From assembly GCA_015499995.1 (NCBI GenBank), contig JADNRV010000306.1, positions 1 to 57,134 of the forward strand: a stretch of DNA of 57,134 nucleotides, written 5' to 3'. The notes below the pieces were generated by a model. That model made no database searches. It worked only from the letters and a program-made list of their open reading frames with translations, and was not told the origin of the DNA. The position numbers and the translations under genes were made by a program. Source of the DNA: Flammula alnicola. Lineage: Eukaryota; Basidiomycota; Agaricomycetes; Agaricales; Strophariaceae. Positions 20,825 to 32,639 of the stretch are shown piece after piece (the first letter of the stretch is position 1; each line of letters starts with the position of its first letter).

Positions 20825-22045
20825 ATGCCGAAGTCAACAGAGGTGCTGGTGAATGTTATCAACTTCACCTTCTGATACTGGAAGCCAAGAAGCTTTTTGC
20901 TGGTTTGCTATGTCAGTCTACATTTATCCTGCCTCTTAGGTATATATTCTGTTTCATGGTGATTCTTTCACAGTGATTCTCACAGACTCCCCAGAGCTCT
21001 CTGAGGTGAAAACAGAAGCGAAGGAACAAATATTGTAACTAGACCTTTATATGCCTCTAATGTATGCATTGGATGTGTCTCTCAGTTATTTTTCACCTGG
21101 AAGTGTGAGTTGAGATTACATGTCAGTGAAGTATTCATTAGACAATCTGAAAGCAAGCCACAGAACTTGATACTATTCTCATCTTAGAGATACAAATAGC
21201 CAACATGTGCACATCAGCACATGAACTATTTGCTTGAAAGTCTCAAAATTGATAGAGGCCTCTCCAGTGCTGTGGTTCTGCAAGAAGTTTTGATTTTAGA
21301 TCCTATCCACTTTTGCATAGGAAATCTAGAAGGACTGATTGGTGGTTATTTTTGGCCATCTCAGACAGCTTTCTTTATTGAACTTTCTATTCTTCTATTC
21401 TGTTGACATCGTGGATCTTCATCAGATGCATTAGAAATTCCTACTCAGTCTTATTTTGTTATCCTCTATATACAGGGGTCACTGAACACCCAGAAACTGC
21501 AAGAAACAATGTCAACTGTGGTGAGTGCTCCGCTATACTATGTTATCCCTCTCTAATTTTCTACCTCTCTCAAAGCCTTCCAGGAAAGAAGGGAATTCCG
21601 CTGATGGTGCTGTATGTAGTGCGAAGCTTGACTATTGAAGTTGCTGACTTGGCTTCACATTGAAAGGACCAATATGAAAAACTGGTAGCCACTGCCAAAG
21701 TTGATGGTGGAAATAAGCCATGGCCTTCCAAGGAGGTACGTACTGCCAGCCTCAATATTGACATTTCTAATTAGTCTTCATCTCAGTGCCCCCACTGGTG
21801 TTTTATCCAGAATTCCATATTCTACGTCGGTCGAATGATGAGCAAAATCAAGAGTATTCATGGAGTGAGTGCCTATATCCTATTTTCTGTTGATGCTAAC
21901 ATGATTTGAAATTTAGGTCAAGCTGTGTCTTCAATTTGGGGATGGGACAGGCGCTGTGGTCTATCAGACTTATTGTATCTTGACAATGTAATTATTTCAT
22001 CCAACATCTTATTCCTTATTCTTACAAGTCCATTTTACTTTTTAG
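20825..22045 (+). repeat. Direct duplication, right copy
   Basis: Matches 16,170-17,560 (see that entry). Here the first about 115 bp are in the opposite orientation relative to the left copy, then TCTGTTTCATGGTG starts the collinear part. It diverges from the left copy at about 22,045. Confidence 0.7.
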
Positions 22046-22357
22046 CAATGAGATGTTCCACACAGGACCAGAGGTCCCCGACGAGGAGCCTGAGGCCTGA
22101 CATTGACTGGTGCCACGACCGCTGAAGAGACCGCAAGTGGCTAGCTCTGAACAGACTACTCTTTTTCTTACCTGAGCTATTTTTAGCACTTAGTAAAGCT
22201 TATACTGTAGTCTAAATGTTACAAGTCCAGACATTACAACGACAAGACTACTAAGGACGAGAGGAAACTATGCAAGATAATGAGGAATGCACAGTTTAAT
22301 AAAGACATTATCATTAGTAACTATTGAGATAATAGTCAATACATCTAATGAAGTGTA
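22046..22357. other. No gene identified
   Basis: Only short frames. The sequence lies between the end of the direct duplication and the left inverted repeat of the Plavaka-type element. Confidence 0.5.
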
Positions 22358-22738
22358 CATCAGGGAAAACGGGGAATGGAAATTCCATGTAATGGTCGCA
22401 GATTTACAATGATTCCCTGCAATAACCCTCAAAAACCTCTATTACCCAATTTCCTTAAATAAGGAAAAATCGGAGAGGTTCCGTATAAATTGGTGGTAAT
22501 TGACGGTAATCTTCTGCCTATTTCCTGTGCATTACCCAGTAAATGGTGATCAATTTCCTGTGCATTACCTAGTAAATGGTGATCGGTTTCCTTTCCATTG
22601 GTTTATCTTACAACTTATGGTGTTCAGGCATTGGACTAGGACAATCATATAACATTAAAGTGGTTATGAAATTTATGATAGACAATGAAATCTAAGACGA
22701 CGCGGGTATAAGGGTATTCTCCTAGCATGGAAGATGGA

Positions 22739-25325
22739 CTAAAGGTCAATAATCGAGAAGATATCATTGTCTGAAGCAATTCCGTCATCACGAGAAACAG
22801 TCCTAAGAATAGCAATGTCAGAATTATAAGATGTGATGAAAGAATATTATCACGAACACCACCAGCTTGTAAAGTTTCGACATAATCTCGTGGAATAGTG
22901 TTGGCTTGCCGGCTTTCAGCTTCTCAAGAGATTTGACGTGAGTAGAATAAGCTTTAATAAAAGTGTTTCCACTGAAAGAAAGTTCTTTATGAAAGCCAGA
23001 GCGATATTCATATAGCCCTGCATAAACCTAGCAATCGTCAAATTAATGAAGAAAATATTAGAAAATTAACTCACTCCTGTGGCACATAAAGCGACTAGCG
23101 GAATCGAAAGCTCGCGTTCATCTGGTTTTTCAGGAAGGATGGAGGTGAACTTGTCAAGGTATTGATTACCGATGGATGAAGGTTTCGAAAAAAAGGCCGC
23201 TTTGAGGGTATCGATAATTGCTTGATTGAGATATGGTCCATCACGTTTTGGTTGCCACTGAGTTTAAGGAAGGTTAGTCAAATGGCTAAATAGAAGAAAC
23301 GTTACTTGCGTTATGGCCCTCGCCAGATGCCCAAGTTCCTGGAAATATGTATGCATGATGCAAGAAGAGCACCTGAACCCGGGCTTCACACTCTTCACCG
23401 AGCCCGAGTTTATAATGTGGAATATGCTTCTCTGCCTCACGTTTCGCTGGGAAGCGAAGTGTCGAGAGCCGGTCTATGGCCTACAAAGTTAATGTAACAT
23501 GTGGGCTCGAGATGTCAAAATAAGATGAATAAAAATCTTACCAAATTAGAGAGCACTTTCGAAAAGCGTTCATCTTTTTTGATTCGCCTCTTGACATCTT
23601 CGACCTCTGGGTCTGACTCATCATGACGACTAATGATGAATCGGCAAGCATCCAAAAGAATGGTCTTTCTGTAGATAGGGCGCGCCTGTGCTTCGGGCCA
23701 TGCCTGCTTCAAAACCATTTCATCAGTGATATTTTGAATCGCTTTACGGATAATTGACTGTATGATGGGAGGTTGGTCATGCAAGCCAAGGTCTGAGTCC
23801 TTGCCAGATGACGGTAGGACAAGACGAGCATGTATGGGCCATTTGTCTTCTTGCTTCCTAGCAGAAGAGGTCTTCGGCTTTTTGCTGCATGATGATGAAA
23901 TTGAGCTTCTGATTTTCGGTTGCTGTAAGTCATAATGAGAATATTGTATTGATTTAGTGACGGAAAGGTACCTCGGCTGCAAAAGCCTCTGCACGACGTC
24001 CCTAGAAGGGTAAAAAGATAAAGAACATTGACCTCTGAAGATTTTAGGACATGAACTCACGTTAGCAGTCGGCTTGTGACGCTTCTGGCGTATGACAGAC
24101 GCAATATCGTCACTATCTTCAGACGTCTCGTCAACCAGCAACCGTTTTGACATCTTTTTCTCTTCCTTCATCTCTTCTGCATTGTCCTCGTCTTCATCGA
24201 ATTCAGATGCGGCTCCCGAGGTGCGATCTTCAAAGTCTGTGAGCGGTGGCGCAGTCCCTGATCGAGATGACATTCGGGAAGAAGGGCGAGATATCATCTC
24301 AACGTCGCTATCGCGCATTTTGAAGAGACCAAGATCAGTGCTGCGACTGCGAGTAGAGCCACCCCGATCCTTGTGATGGTCCACGTTGGTGATGGTAGGA
24401 AGCTAGGCATGGCGTGTTGTAAGTTTGAACTTGAAATATTTGAAAGATGCAAATAATACTAATACTTTACCTCGTTACGAAGCTTCTCATCATCAAGCTC
24501 TTCATCCTCTTCTGATGAACTTGACTCCGAGGCGTCAATTTTCTTCTCCGAGTCATCGCTTGAAGAACCAGAATCTTCAGCTGGTTGTACAGCTTTCCCC
24601 TTCGCAACCTTCTGCTTGCTAGTGACCACGGATGCAACCTAATGAGCCTTTAGTAAGTATGTTCATTGAATGAGCAAAGCGGGGTTTGATACTTACTGGA
24701 CGCCCTTTTGAACTTCCTTTGGACGATTTTTTGGAGATTTCTTGATCAGAATCATCTGTGAGAATAGCAGCCGCAGAAGGCGCACGCTGCGACTCTTGAC
24801 AGAATTAGGTAATTCATCACGTCTGAACCTGTGGGATTGACTTACTCCGGGCCTTTCTCACAGGTTGTTCTTGTTCTTCATCTGAATCATACTCGTCCTC
24901 GTTGGTCTCACTCTTCTTCCTTTTCTTGTGTTTGCGCTTCTTCTCTAGATACAGGTGAGCTCATATGCACATGCCAACCGAACACACTCACGACCTTGCT
25001 TGTCTAGATGATCATCACCAGTGTCCGAGTCGGCCTTGTTCTGTGGATGCCGACCTTTCTTTTTCCAGACTAGATATAATGGTCAATGGTGTATATTGGC
25101 TGCCACGTCATTCACACACACCTGCATTCTGGAGTGCCCTTTGTTTCGCCCTGCGTCCGCCTATTGTCCAGGTTATAAAATGATGAGTCTTCATACATCA
25201 GTCCGTGAATATGAAAACTTACCCTCAGTCTCTTTCGCCAGCTTCTGAGCTTTGAGCTGCTCTATTTCTGCATTCTTTGCCCTCGTTTTGGCAGCCTTTT
25301 GGGCTCGTTCACTCGAAGTCGCCAT
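22739..25325 (-). CDS. DUF6532 domain protein carried by the Plavaka-type element
   Basis: A multi-exon gene starting MATSSERAQKAAKTRAKNAE at 25325 and ending at a TAG at 22739-22741. About eleven exons are joined by GT-AG introns of 50-80 nt; every junction I followed keeps frame. The N-terminal half is charged and disordered: Lys/Arg-rich stretches, then Ser/Asp/Glu-rich segments (SSSSEEDEELDDE). The C-terminal half carries the conserved block I recognise as DUF6532 (TILLDACRFIISRHDES, then LHHAYIFPGTWASGEGHNA and KPDERELSIPLVALCATG). Proteins of this family are abundant in Agaricomycetes and their function is unknown. Divergent position 271 bp from the transposase and location inside the inverted repeats indicate it moves with the element. 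The last exon (VVTVSRDDGIASDND) rests on a phase-2 intron and is the least certain part. Confidence 0.75.
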
Positions 25326-25596
25326 ATTGATTACTCACAGTGGATAGATATCATGATTAATGAGTGTGGGGTGTGGGTTAAGTTGGGTAGAGGCGGATAG
25401 TTCAAGAATCGACGTGGAAGGAGTGGATGGGTGGTAACCGGAGAGTATCGGATGGTATTGGTACGTGTTCGTCTTGCATGTCTGACTTTAGGGCGAGTGC
25501 TTATTTATTTTTTGATCCCCGCAGTGCCGCTCTAGTAATTTCATGTGCTCACGCTCGTGTACCTTATTTTCAACTTCATCTTGCCTCTAACGGCTA
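25326..25596. promoter_or_regulatory. Divergent promoter of the Plavaka-type element
   Basis: 271 bp between the start codons of the DUF6532 gene (minus) and the transposase gene (plus). No specific motif was identified beyond AT-rich stretches near 25,500-25,520. Confidence 0.5.
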
Positions 25597-28500
25597 ATGT
25601 CTCATTCATTCTTGTGTGAGGGATGCGAAAAGGATGGCTTTACAATGACTGGCTACTGGTCACATCTACAACAAAGCAAAGATCCCCGTTGCACGGCCAT
25701 TCTCCATGCCCTAAATAACTCTATGGACTTGGATTCTTCTTCCGAGTCTGATAGTGGCAATCAAGACCCCAATTGGGATGATTTCGACGATACTGTCCAG
25801 CCCATCCCTTTCGCTGGCGACGCTTTCGGAAGTCCTGAAGATTACGGAGATGAAGATTTTGGTCAGTCAGATGATGACGACTTGCTCGAAGAACAACTCG
25901 CCCAATCCAATGTATCCGAAGACTTAGATGATCAAGAAGATTTGGAGCAAGCTGCAGCCGCAGCCGAGCTTGAGGAAGGTTGGGAGCCCATCCGCGAGAT
26001 TCACAATATTGCGACTGCACCATTGGAAGAGCACAATGCTCAAGATCCCTTGCCAGAGGATGGAGAGCCCGACTCTGCTCAAATCCGGTGGGCAGCTGAA
26101 GAGCGGCTTGATGTTGACCCATTGGTTATCCATTATGCGACCCAGTATCCTCAAAGCCGATGCGGGGCCATCAAGGAGCAGCGACATACAAGCGATCAGC
26201 ATTACGCCTCTGTTATCAATAACTCGTCCAATATCTGGGCCCCGTTTGTGTCGGAAATCGATTGGAAGGTAGCTAAATGGGCAAAACTCCGGGGTGCCGG
26301 TTCCACTGCTTTCTCAGATCTTCTCGCTATTGATGGGGTTCGTCTTGCCCCTACTTATTGTTCGACTGGTAACTAATCTGAAACAGGTATGTGATGCACT
26401 TGGACTATCCTACAAGAACACGAATGAACTCAACAAAGTCATTGATAAAAATTTGCCCCGTCGACCAGCTTTCAAGCGTCATGAAGTGGTCGTTGCTGGT
26501 GAAGCATTTGAGCTGTACTCTCGGGACATCATTGAGTGCATTAAAGCTCTTTGGAGCGACCCGGAATTTGCACCATTTCTCGTTTTTCAGCCGGAGCGCC
26601 ACTATGCCGATGACGATCACACAATTCGGATGTACCACGACATGCATACTGGGAAATGGTGGTGGGCTACGCAGGTATGCATTGATCCTTGTTGGACGCA
26701 ATCCGCATTTCCTGATTGTTTTCAACAATTAATTTAACAGAAAGAAGTCGAGAAAAAGACAAGCAAGAAAGGGATCACAATCGTGCCCATAATCATCTCG
26801 TCAGATAAGACCCAGCTCACCACCTTCTGTAACAAATTGGCCTATCCCGTCTATATGACCATCGGCAATATCCCAAAACACATCCACCGAAAGCCGTCTC
26901 GACAGGGCCAGGTCTTGCTAGCCTACCTCCCTACATCAAAGCTCAGTCACATTTCAAACAAGTCTGCTCGTCGTCGTGCCCTCGCTAACTTCTTTCATGC
27001 ATGCATGGGGTTTATTCTCCACCCTCTGGAGGAAGTTGGCCTGACTGGACTCGAACTGACAAGCGGAGACGGTGCTGTACGCGACGGCCACCCTATTTTC
27101 GCGAGCTATGTGGGCGACTACCCCGAGCAAATTCTCGTTACCTGTGTCAAAACCGGGGAATGTCCGACGTGTCCGGTACCACGCGATGAACTCGGAGACC
27201 CTGATGGCGTGAGTGCACCGAGAGAATTGGACGACATCCTCGATGCGTTAGATACCATCGATCAGGGCGCTACAGCTTTTACTCGAGCATGCAAGGAAGC
27301 AGGAATCAAGCCAATTCAACAACCCTTCTGGAAGAATCTGCCCTTCGTCAATATTTATCGCTCAATCACCCCCGACATTCTTCACCAACTTTATCAAGGC
27401 ATGATTAAGCATCTCATCAGCTGGATCCGGAGTGCGTGCGGGGATACAGAAATTGACGCCCGCTGTCGTCGTTTGCCCCCCAATCACAATATCCGCCTTT
27501 TCCTGAAGGGTATCTCGCATCTCTCTCGCATCACAGGCACTGAACATGACCAAATATGCCGATTTTTGCTCGGGATCATCATTGATATACATCTCCCGCA
27601 CGGTTTTTCGAATGTTCGACTGCTGAGAGCTGTCCGCGGAATGCTCGATTTCCTATATCTCGCTAAATACCCTGTTCACACCACAGAGACCCTTGACGAG
27701 CTCGAAAAATCTCTTGAAATGTTCAACACAAACCGGCAAATCTTTGTCGACCTCGGAATCCACGTTGATTTCAACTTTCCCAAGGGGCATTTTACGGGGC
27801 ATTATCGCTATCTCATCGAGCTTTACGGCACCGCGGACAACTTCAACACCGAGTACACGGAGAGGCTTCATATCAACCTCGCTAAGGATGCCTATCGTTC
27901 AACTAACTCAAAGGATGAATACCCGCAAATGACTGCTTGGTTAGATCGACGCGAACAAGTTCTTCTCCATGATAAGTTCATTCAGCGGCGATTATCTGTT
28001 GCTGATAACATTCATCAGCCATGTGTCGCAAGGCCTCGCATCCCACCCCTGATCTATCCGTGAACAATAAAGACGTCAACCCGTCCGTCAGTTTACGGTG
28101 TTTCTCTCGAAACAATCAAAACTTCATATGGTGCTTCCCAGTTCGAAGCTGCCCTTTCTCGCTTGGTGGTTCATGTGCAGCACCCACAGTTCTCGAGGCG
28201 ACAGGTTGAGCTCGCAGCTTCTGACCTCCATATTCCATTTCGAAAGCTCTCCGTCTTCCACCGCCTCAAGTTTATTTCACATGATCCATTCAGCGTCGAC
28301 CCTCTGGCTGAAATTGTCATGGATTCAATACATTGCGAACCTTCACGACATGACAAAAATGGACAGGTTATACCCGGAAGGTTCGATACTGCTGTGATAA
28401 ACCATAAAAACGGTGGAAAGACTGGAGTAAAAGGTGAGCTTACCGCATTGACTCGTTGATTGATCATGAACTAATGGCATTTTCCACTTCGTTCTGAGCT

Positions 28501-28861
28501 AGGCTATTGTATTGGTCAAATACGATGTGTATTCACTTTGCCATCGAGTGCCGTACATGCTTGGTTTGGCTCGAGAAAGTCCCCACTCAGCCATTTAGCA
28601 TACGTTGAATGGTTCACTCCATTTGCATCTCTACGGCCGGGACAAAATCATGGTTTATATAAGATTTCTCGTCATCGGATTAACGGAAATCAACAGGCTA
28701 GTGTCATTCCTATCAGTCTCATTCGCCAAAGCGTCCATCTTCTTCCAGCCTTTGGACCTGTTGCTCCACCAAGTTGGAAATCAAGTAGTGTACTCGAAGC
28801 TGCATCCCATTTCTACGTAAACTCATTTTCTGACCGTTTTCCATACTCAACTCTGTACTAA
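25597..28861 (+). pseudogene. Plavaka transposase gene, one in-frame stop
   Basis: Exons 25597-26337, 26387-26674, 26741-28433 and 28503-28861 join in frame (introns 49, 66 and 69 nt) for 1026 codons. The N-terminus has a zinc-finger-like CEGC...H...C segment followed by a long acidic region. The body carries stretches I recognise from Agaricomycete Plavaka transposases: IISSDKTQLTTF, YPVYMTIGNIPK, VGDYPEQILVTC, SITPDILHQLYQGMIKHL, CRRLPPNHNIRLFLKGI and YNTEYTERLHINLAKDAY (as FNTEYTERL here). A TGA at 28061-28063 splits it about three quarters along; the frame continues to FYVNSFSDR at the end. Whether the stop is a mutation or lies in an unrecognised intron is open. If real, the core would still be made but without its last 260 or so residues. 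Confidence 0.75.
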
Positions 28862-29096
28862 GATTGATAGATATAGATATGATTTGAATTCATTGAAATT
28901 ACCTGTTGAGAACTCATCATAGCGAGAAATTGTTGGTAATTAGAAACCATCAGGAAGAGGATATGTAATTATAGTCGAATTCCTTACCATTAGTAGTCCA
29001 TTACCTCAATTACCTCGAAATCCCCATATTTACTTCGGGGTCAGGTAAGTCCAAAGTAATGGGATGCTATTACCATTCTCCCGTTTTCCTGATGTA

Positions 29097-31533
29097 TGGA
29101 AATAGGCGCCTTTCAGTAATATCTTAACCATCCAGCCTATACAGCGAGAACACAGATCTCTAGATTAAAGAACAGACATCTAGGCACACTACAGGTCAGG
29201 TCACATGACATTGCCAAAGGCATCGAGAACAGTGGAGCAGCCGGGGTAAAGCAGACACCCATAGACGTGCCTGTAGCAACACTGATCAAAGCTCAGATCA
29301 GAGGGATACCTATTTGGGACACATACCATATCGGGTAATAACTGGGTACAGGAAGATTTTTGGGGTGCATAACTCGACACAGCGAGATCCCAGATGCGCG
29401 CCGAGGATACCAGAGTATCAGGTACAGAGGATGAAGGGTTACAACAATCTTTTCTGCCAGTCCAGTCAGTTAGAGTGTGTTGAGTTTTACCATCTCAGTG
29501 CATGCAGACTGCCCCTGCATACCTTTGCACTGGGGCCAATATCATCTCCACCACCACAAATATCCTTGCAGTGGTCTATGGTGGCATTGATGATGTACCT
29601 CTTCAGACTTTTGCCACAGTCCACCATGTCCAACTTGTAGAGTCTGTATTAGCTCAGCCAGCCCAGCCCCACTGTCATCCAGTTTCTCTCCAGATGCTGA
29701 TGCTCTGTGAGCAGAGAATGAGTCTATCTATCCTATCTATATTATTGAGAGTTATTTTAGGTGAGCCATTTGATAATACTCCACTGTTTGTAAGATAAAC
29801 ATGGCAATTACCAGGGACAAGTCTGAGCCTATGTCACTACATAACCCATCAGGCATTGTGTGCCAGAAGCCCCCTATGCAGCAGATCATTTGTGAGATCT
29901 GTTGCAATGAGTCAGATGCCTTTAGTGGATTTGGGCACCACATTGTCAATGACATGCTTTTCCATGCTGGAGAATTTTCTGGAGTCCCATCATATTTTCT
30001 ATGCAAAGACAATACATATTACAACAACTTCAAGTCAAAGATCCAAGATTACATAGGTAGACTCCAGAGTAAGAAGTTTCATGCCACTATTATTGCACTG
30101 AACTCCAACAATCCCTTTGCTTTCAATTATAAATCCAACTACATCTATATTGACAAGTTCATTGATGTCTTACACATGTATGTGCTCCACATGAGCTGTA
30201 CATGTTGTACAGAAATGCAGGTCTGCTTGATCCTCACCACACTATTGGTATAATTCATTTCTCTTTAATGACCAATACTGATACCAATCAGCAATCTGTC
30301 ATTCTGAAGCTGAAGATGAACCTGCATATCCTGAAACACTGGTAGTTGATGATAATAGTGATATTTCCATTGATATTGTCTCTTAGTATGTCAAGTTCAG
30401 CTTTCATGTAGTGCTTGATGGATATGTCTTCAAAAAAGCCTTCTTCATGCTTCTGACTTAGATGCCAAAATTCAAGTTCTAGCACCTGAGGCTCCTGCTG
30501 ATTCCAATGCACAGCACACCCCTGCATTCGGGCATAGTCATCACAAAAGAAGGAAAACTTGGCCATTTGGAGGCTCCAGCAAATAGTGGGAGCATTGATT
30601 AAGTAGTGTTCATAGCTCATTAATTAGGAAAAAAATGTCTATTTTTATTCCTCTGCAGACTTGGTTTTATAGAGAATAGTGGTCAATAAGGACATGGCCA
30701 TCAAGTGCCCAACAAGCTTCATTTGAGTACTTCTGTAAAAGTATACTTCTGTTCAAGATGTAAGCAAAAATTAAACTTTTGATGTGAGATATACTGCACC
30801 TCCAAGATGTAACTTCAAGCCCCAGACAAAGGAGTTCACCATTTTCCAGTGAAGCAAATAAAATCACATGTATATCTGCTTCAGAGAGCATGGCATGTGG
30901 GGGATACAGAACTGAGCCTGGTGGTGTCTGTGACAATGTCCTCCCCTTCAGGTGCAATAGACAGTGTTCCTCCATGTCTGTAGAGCCTACAGAAATTGAT
31001 TACAGTTGTTGTCTCTAACTGCACATAGCAGCTAATTCTGAGGAGATGAAAACATCCAGACTTGTATTGCTTGGAAAAACAAGAGTTAACTATCATGCAT
31101 GTTAACCTGCCTGGAGAGTCAAAACTGTCAATGTGACCATCTACAGACCCAAACTCTTCTATTCCTTTCAGCCTGTGGACCTGTGGTCTATAAACCTCTT
31201 CAGTAATGCAACTAATCAAAGTTTTTTCATATTTTTTTTTGCACTTACTTTTCACAATCAACATATGTGACTGCAGGTGCAATGTTGAGTTGAATGGCAG
31301 GATATGTGATGTTGTGAGCCACTTCAATCTGAGGAATGTTGTTTGGCTTCAGTATTGTCCTCAAGAGTTTGCAGGAAGTCCTTGGCAACTTTATAAAGAC
31401 AAGAATCTCATTTACAAATATTATCTTAGTGAGGATATTGTTTAGAAACTCTTTTTCAAAAATTTGGGCCTCATTCAGAAAAAATTCCCCTCATTTCAAG
31501 AACCACTATTGAATGATAGCATGGCCTATCTTC
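29097..31533. other. Decayed coding sequence, unassigned
   Basis: Readable stretches occur on both strands: plus 29801-30253 (ending MYVLHMSCTCCTEMQ), minus 30620-30288 (MSYEHYLINAPTICWSLQ) and minus 31327-30881. None is recognised, none has clear exon structure, and frames are short. The stretch 29,100-29,450 may be a polyprotein remnant (PVATLIKAQIRGIPIWDTY) but has stops. Confidence 0.3.
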
Positions 31534-31535
31534 TA

Positions 31536-31704
31536 GTGCTTGAAAGTCCAGTCTTTTGGCTTTTTGACCCTTTTTTTGAGCTAGGACATTGCAATGAAAA
31601 TTCCCCAACATAATTAGGGTTTTAGAACACAAAATTTCAGGGGTGGTCCGGTCTTTTTCCGGTCTATGGACCGGAAAAAGCCAAAAGACCGGACTTTCAA
31701 GCAC
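31536..31704. mobile_element. MITE with 30-bp inverted repeats and TA flanks
   Basis: A 169-bp element. The left end GTGCTTGAAAGTCCAGTC and the inverted right end GTGCTTGAAAGTCCGGTC match at 30 of 31 positions, and TA borders both sides (31,534-31,535 and 31,705-31,706). A second palindrome (GGTCCGGTC and GACCGGA arms) lies inside. TA flanks suggest mobilisation by a Tc1/mariner-type transposase. No coding capacity. Confidence 0.8.
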
Positions 31705-32382
31705 TACTAGTAGTATCTTCAAATCTTTACTGAATAAGCAAATAAGTAGAGAAAATAAAATAAAATAAAAATGCATGCTTTATGACCAAACATGTGAACC
31801 AAGTTCTGGCTGCAAATAATGTGGTCATAATGGATAGATGTGAAGTTAGAGTATGTCATAAGCCTACATTGGGATTTAGAGGTCCAGTTAGGTCTCAGTT
31901 ATTTTCCAGTTAACTAACCTAACTTCCAAGCACTAATTTCTGTATCTTCTCCAGTTTCCAGTCTTGCTTCCTCTCAGCAATTTTCACCATCTTCTTGTCT
32001 ATTATCAGCAGCTTTGGCCTCAGAATCACCCTCAGATTTGTCAGGTTTCCAGTGCATCTCTTTTCCTCAGGAGTGGCTTTGGGCTTGCCCTTGATATGCA
32101 GGCTTTAGCACATGCCTTGCAGGAGTGGAGGGATGCCTTCTCACATAACTCAAGCATTTGCATGGTGGGTGCAATGGTGCTTGACAGCACATGTGAATAC
32201 TGCCAGGACCTAGTGATTGGAGTTGTAGAGGGGCACATCCAGTTTAATGACATAGGGGCACTGAGAAGGTGGACAGTGGAGATGAGGGTGAGAAGAAGGT
32301 CAGTGAGGGTGAACACATGGCGGACCATGGTCTATGTGCATTTTGCATAAAAAAAATTGTAAAAAAATTGTATTGACAAGTA

Positions 32383-32637
32383 CTACATGTCAGAAATTTC
32401 TGACTGCCGTTGTAACGGCCAGCCCGTTATTTGATTGTTGAGCGGTGTTACAACGGTCACGACACCATTGATTTGCCATAATTAGGCCGTTAAGGGCTGT
32501 TATTTGGTGCAGTTGGAACACTGACCAGTCCGTTGCAATGGGTTCGAACAGGCCTGCAGCATTATGGGCCGACTGGTCCGTTACCGCCCATTGTAACATG
32601 TTACAACACTGGCCGGAAATTTCCGACACATGCTAGA
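32383..32637. mobile_element. Probable MITE, about 250 bp
   Basis: The left end ACATGTCAGAAATTTCTGAC and the inverted right end GCATGTGTCGGAAATTTCCG share a core, then both continue into GTTGTAAC. Interior copies of CCGTTGTAACGG and CCGTTA/TAACGG pair as well. A clean target duplication was not found, so the ends are approximate. Just upstream is a 128-codon open frame (31,964-32,350) of unrecognised type. Confidence 0.55.
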
Positions 32638-32639
32638 CA

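Larger units (their letters stand above)
22358..29094 (+). mobile_element. Complete Plavaka-type DNA transposon with terminal inverted repeats
   Basis: A 6737-bp element. The left end reads CATCAGGGAAAACGGGGAAT and the right end, inverted, reads CATCAGGAAAACGGGAGAAT, an imperfect terminal inverted repeat of about 30 bp. Both ends are bordered by TA (22,356-22,357 and 29,095-29,096), the candidate target duplication. Inside are two divergent genes: a DUF6532 protein on the minus strand and a Plavaka transposase on the plus strand. The left subterminal region has two tandem copies of a unit of about 33 bp (about 22,520-22,585), and GTAAT/ATTAC motifs recur at both ends, possible transposase sites. 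The cargo gene has no visible defect and the transposase has one stop, so the insertion looks young. Confidence 0.8.

Noticed and set aside
22358..29094. Element considered as hAT or CACTA because of its short inverted repeats
   Set aside because: The transposase sequence is Plavaka-type, and the flanks show at most a TA duplication, not 8 bp.
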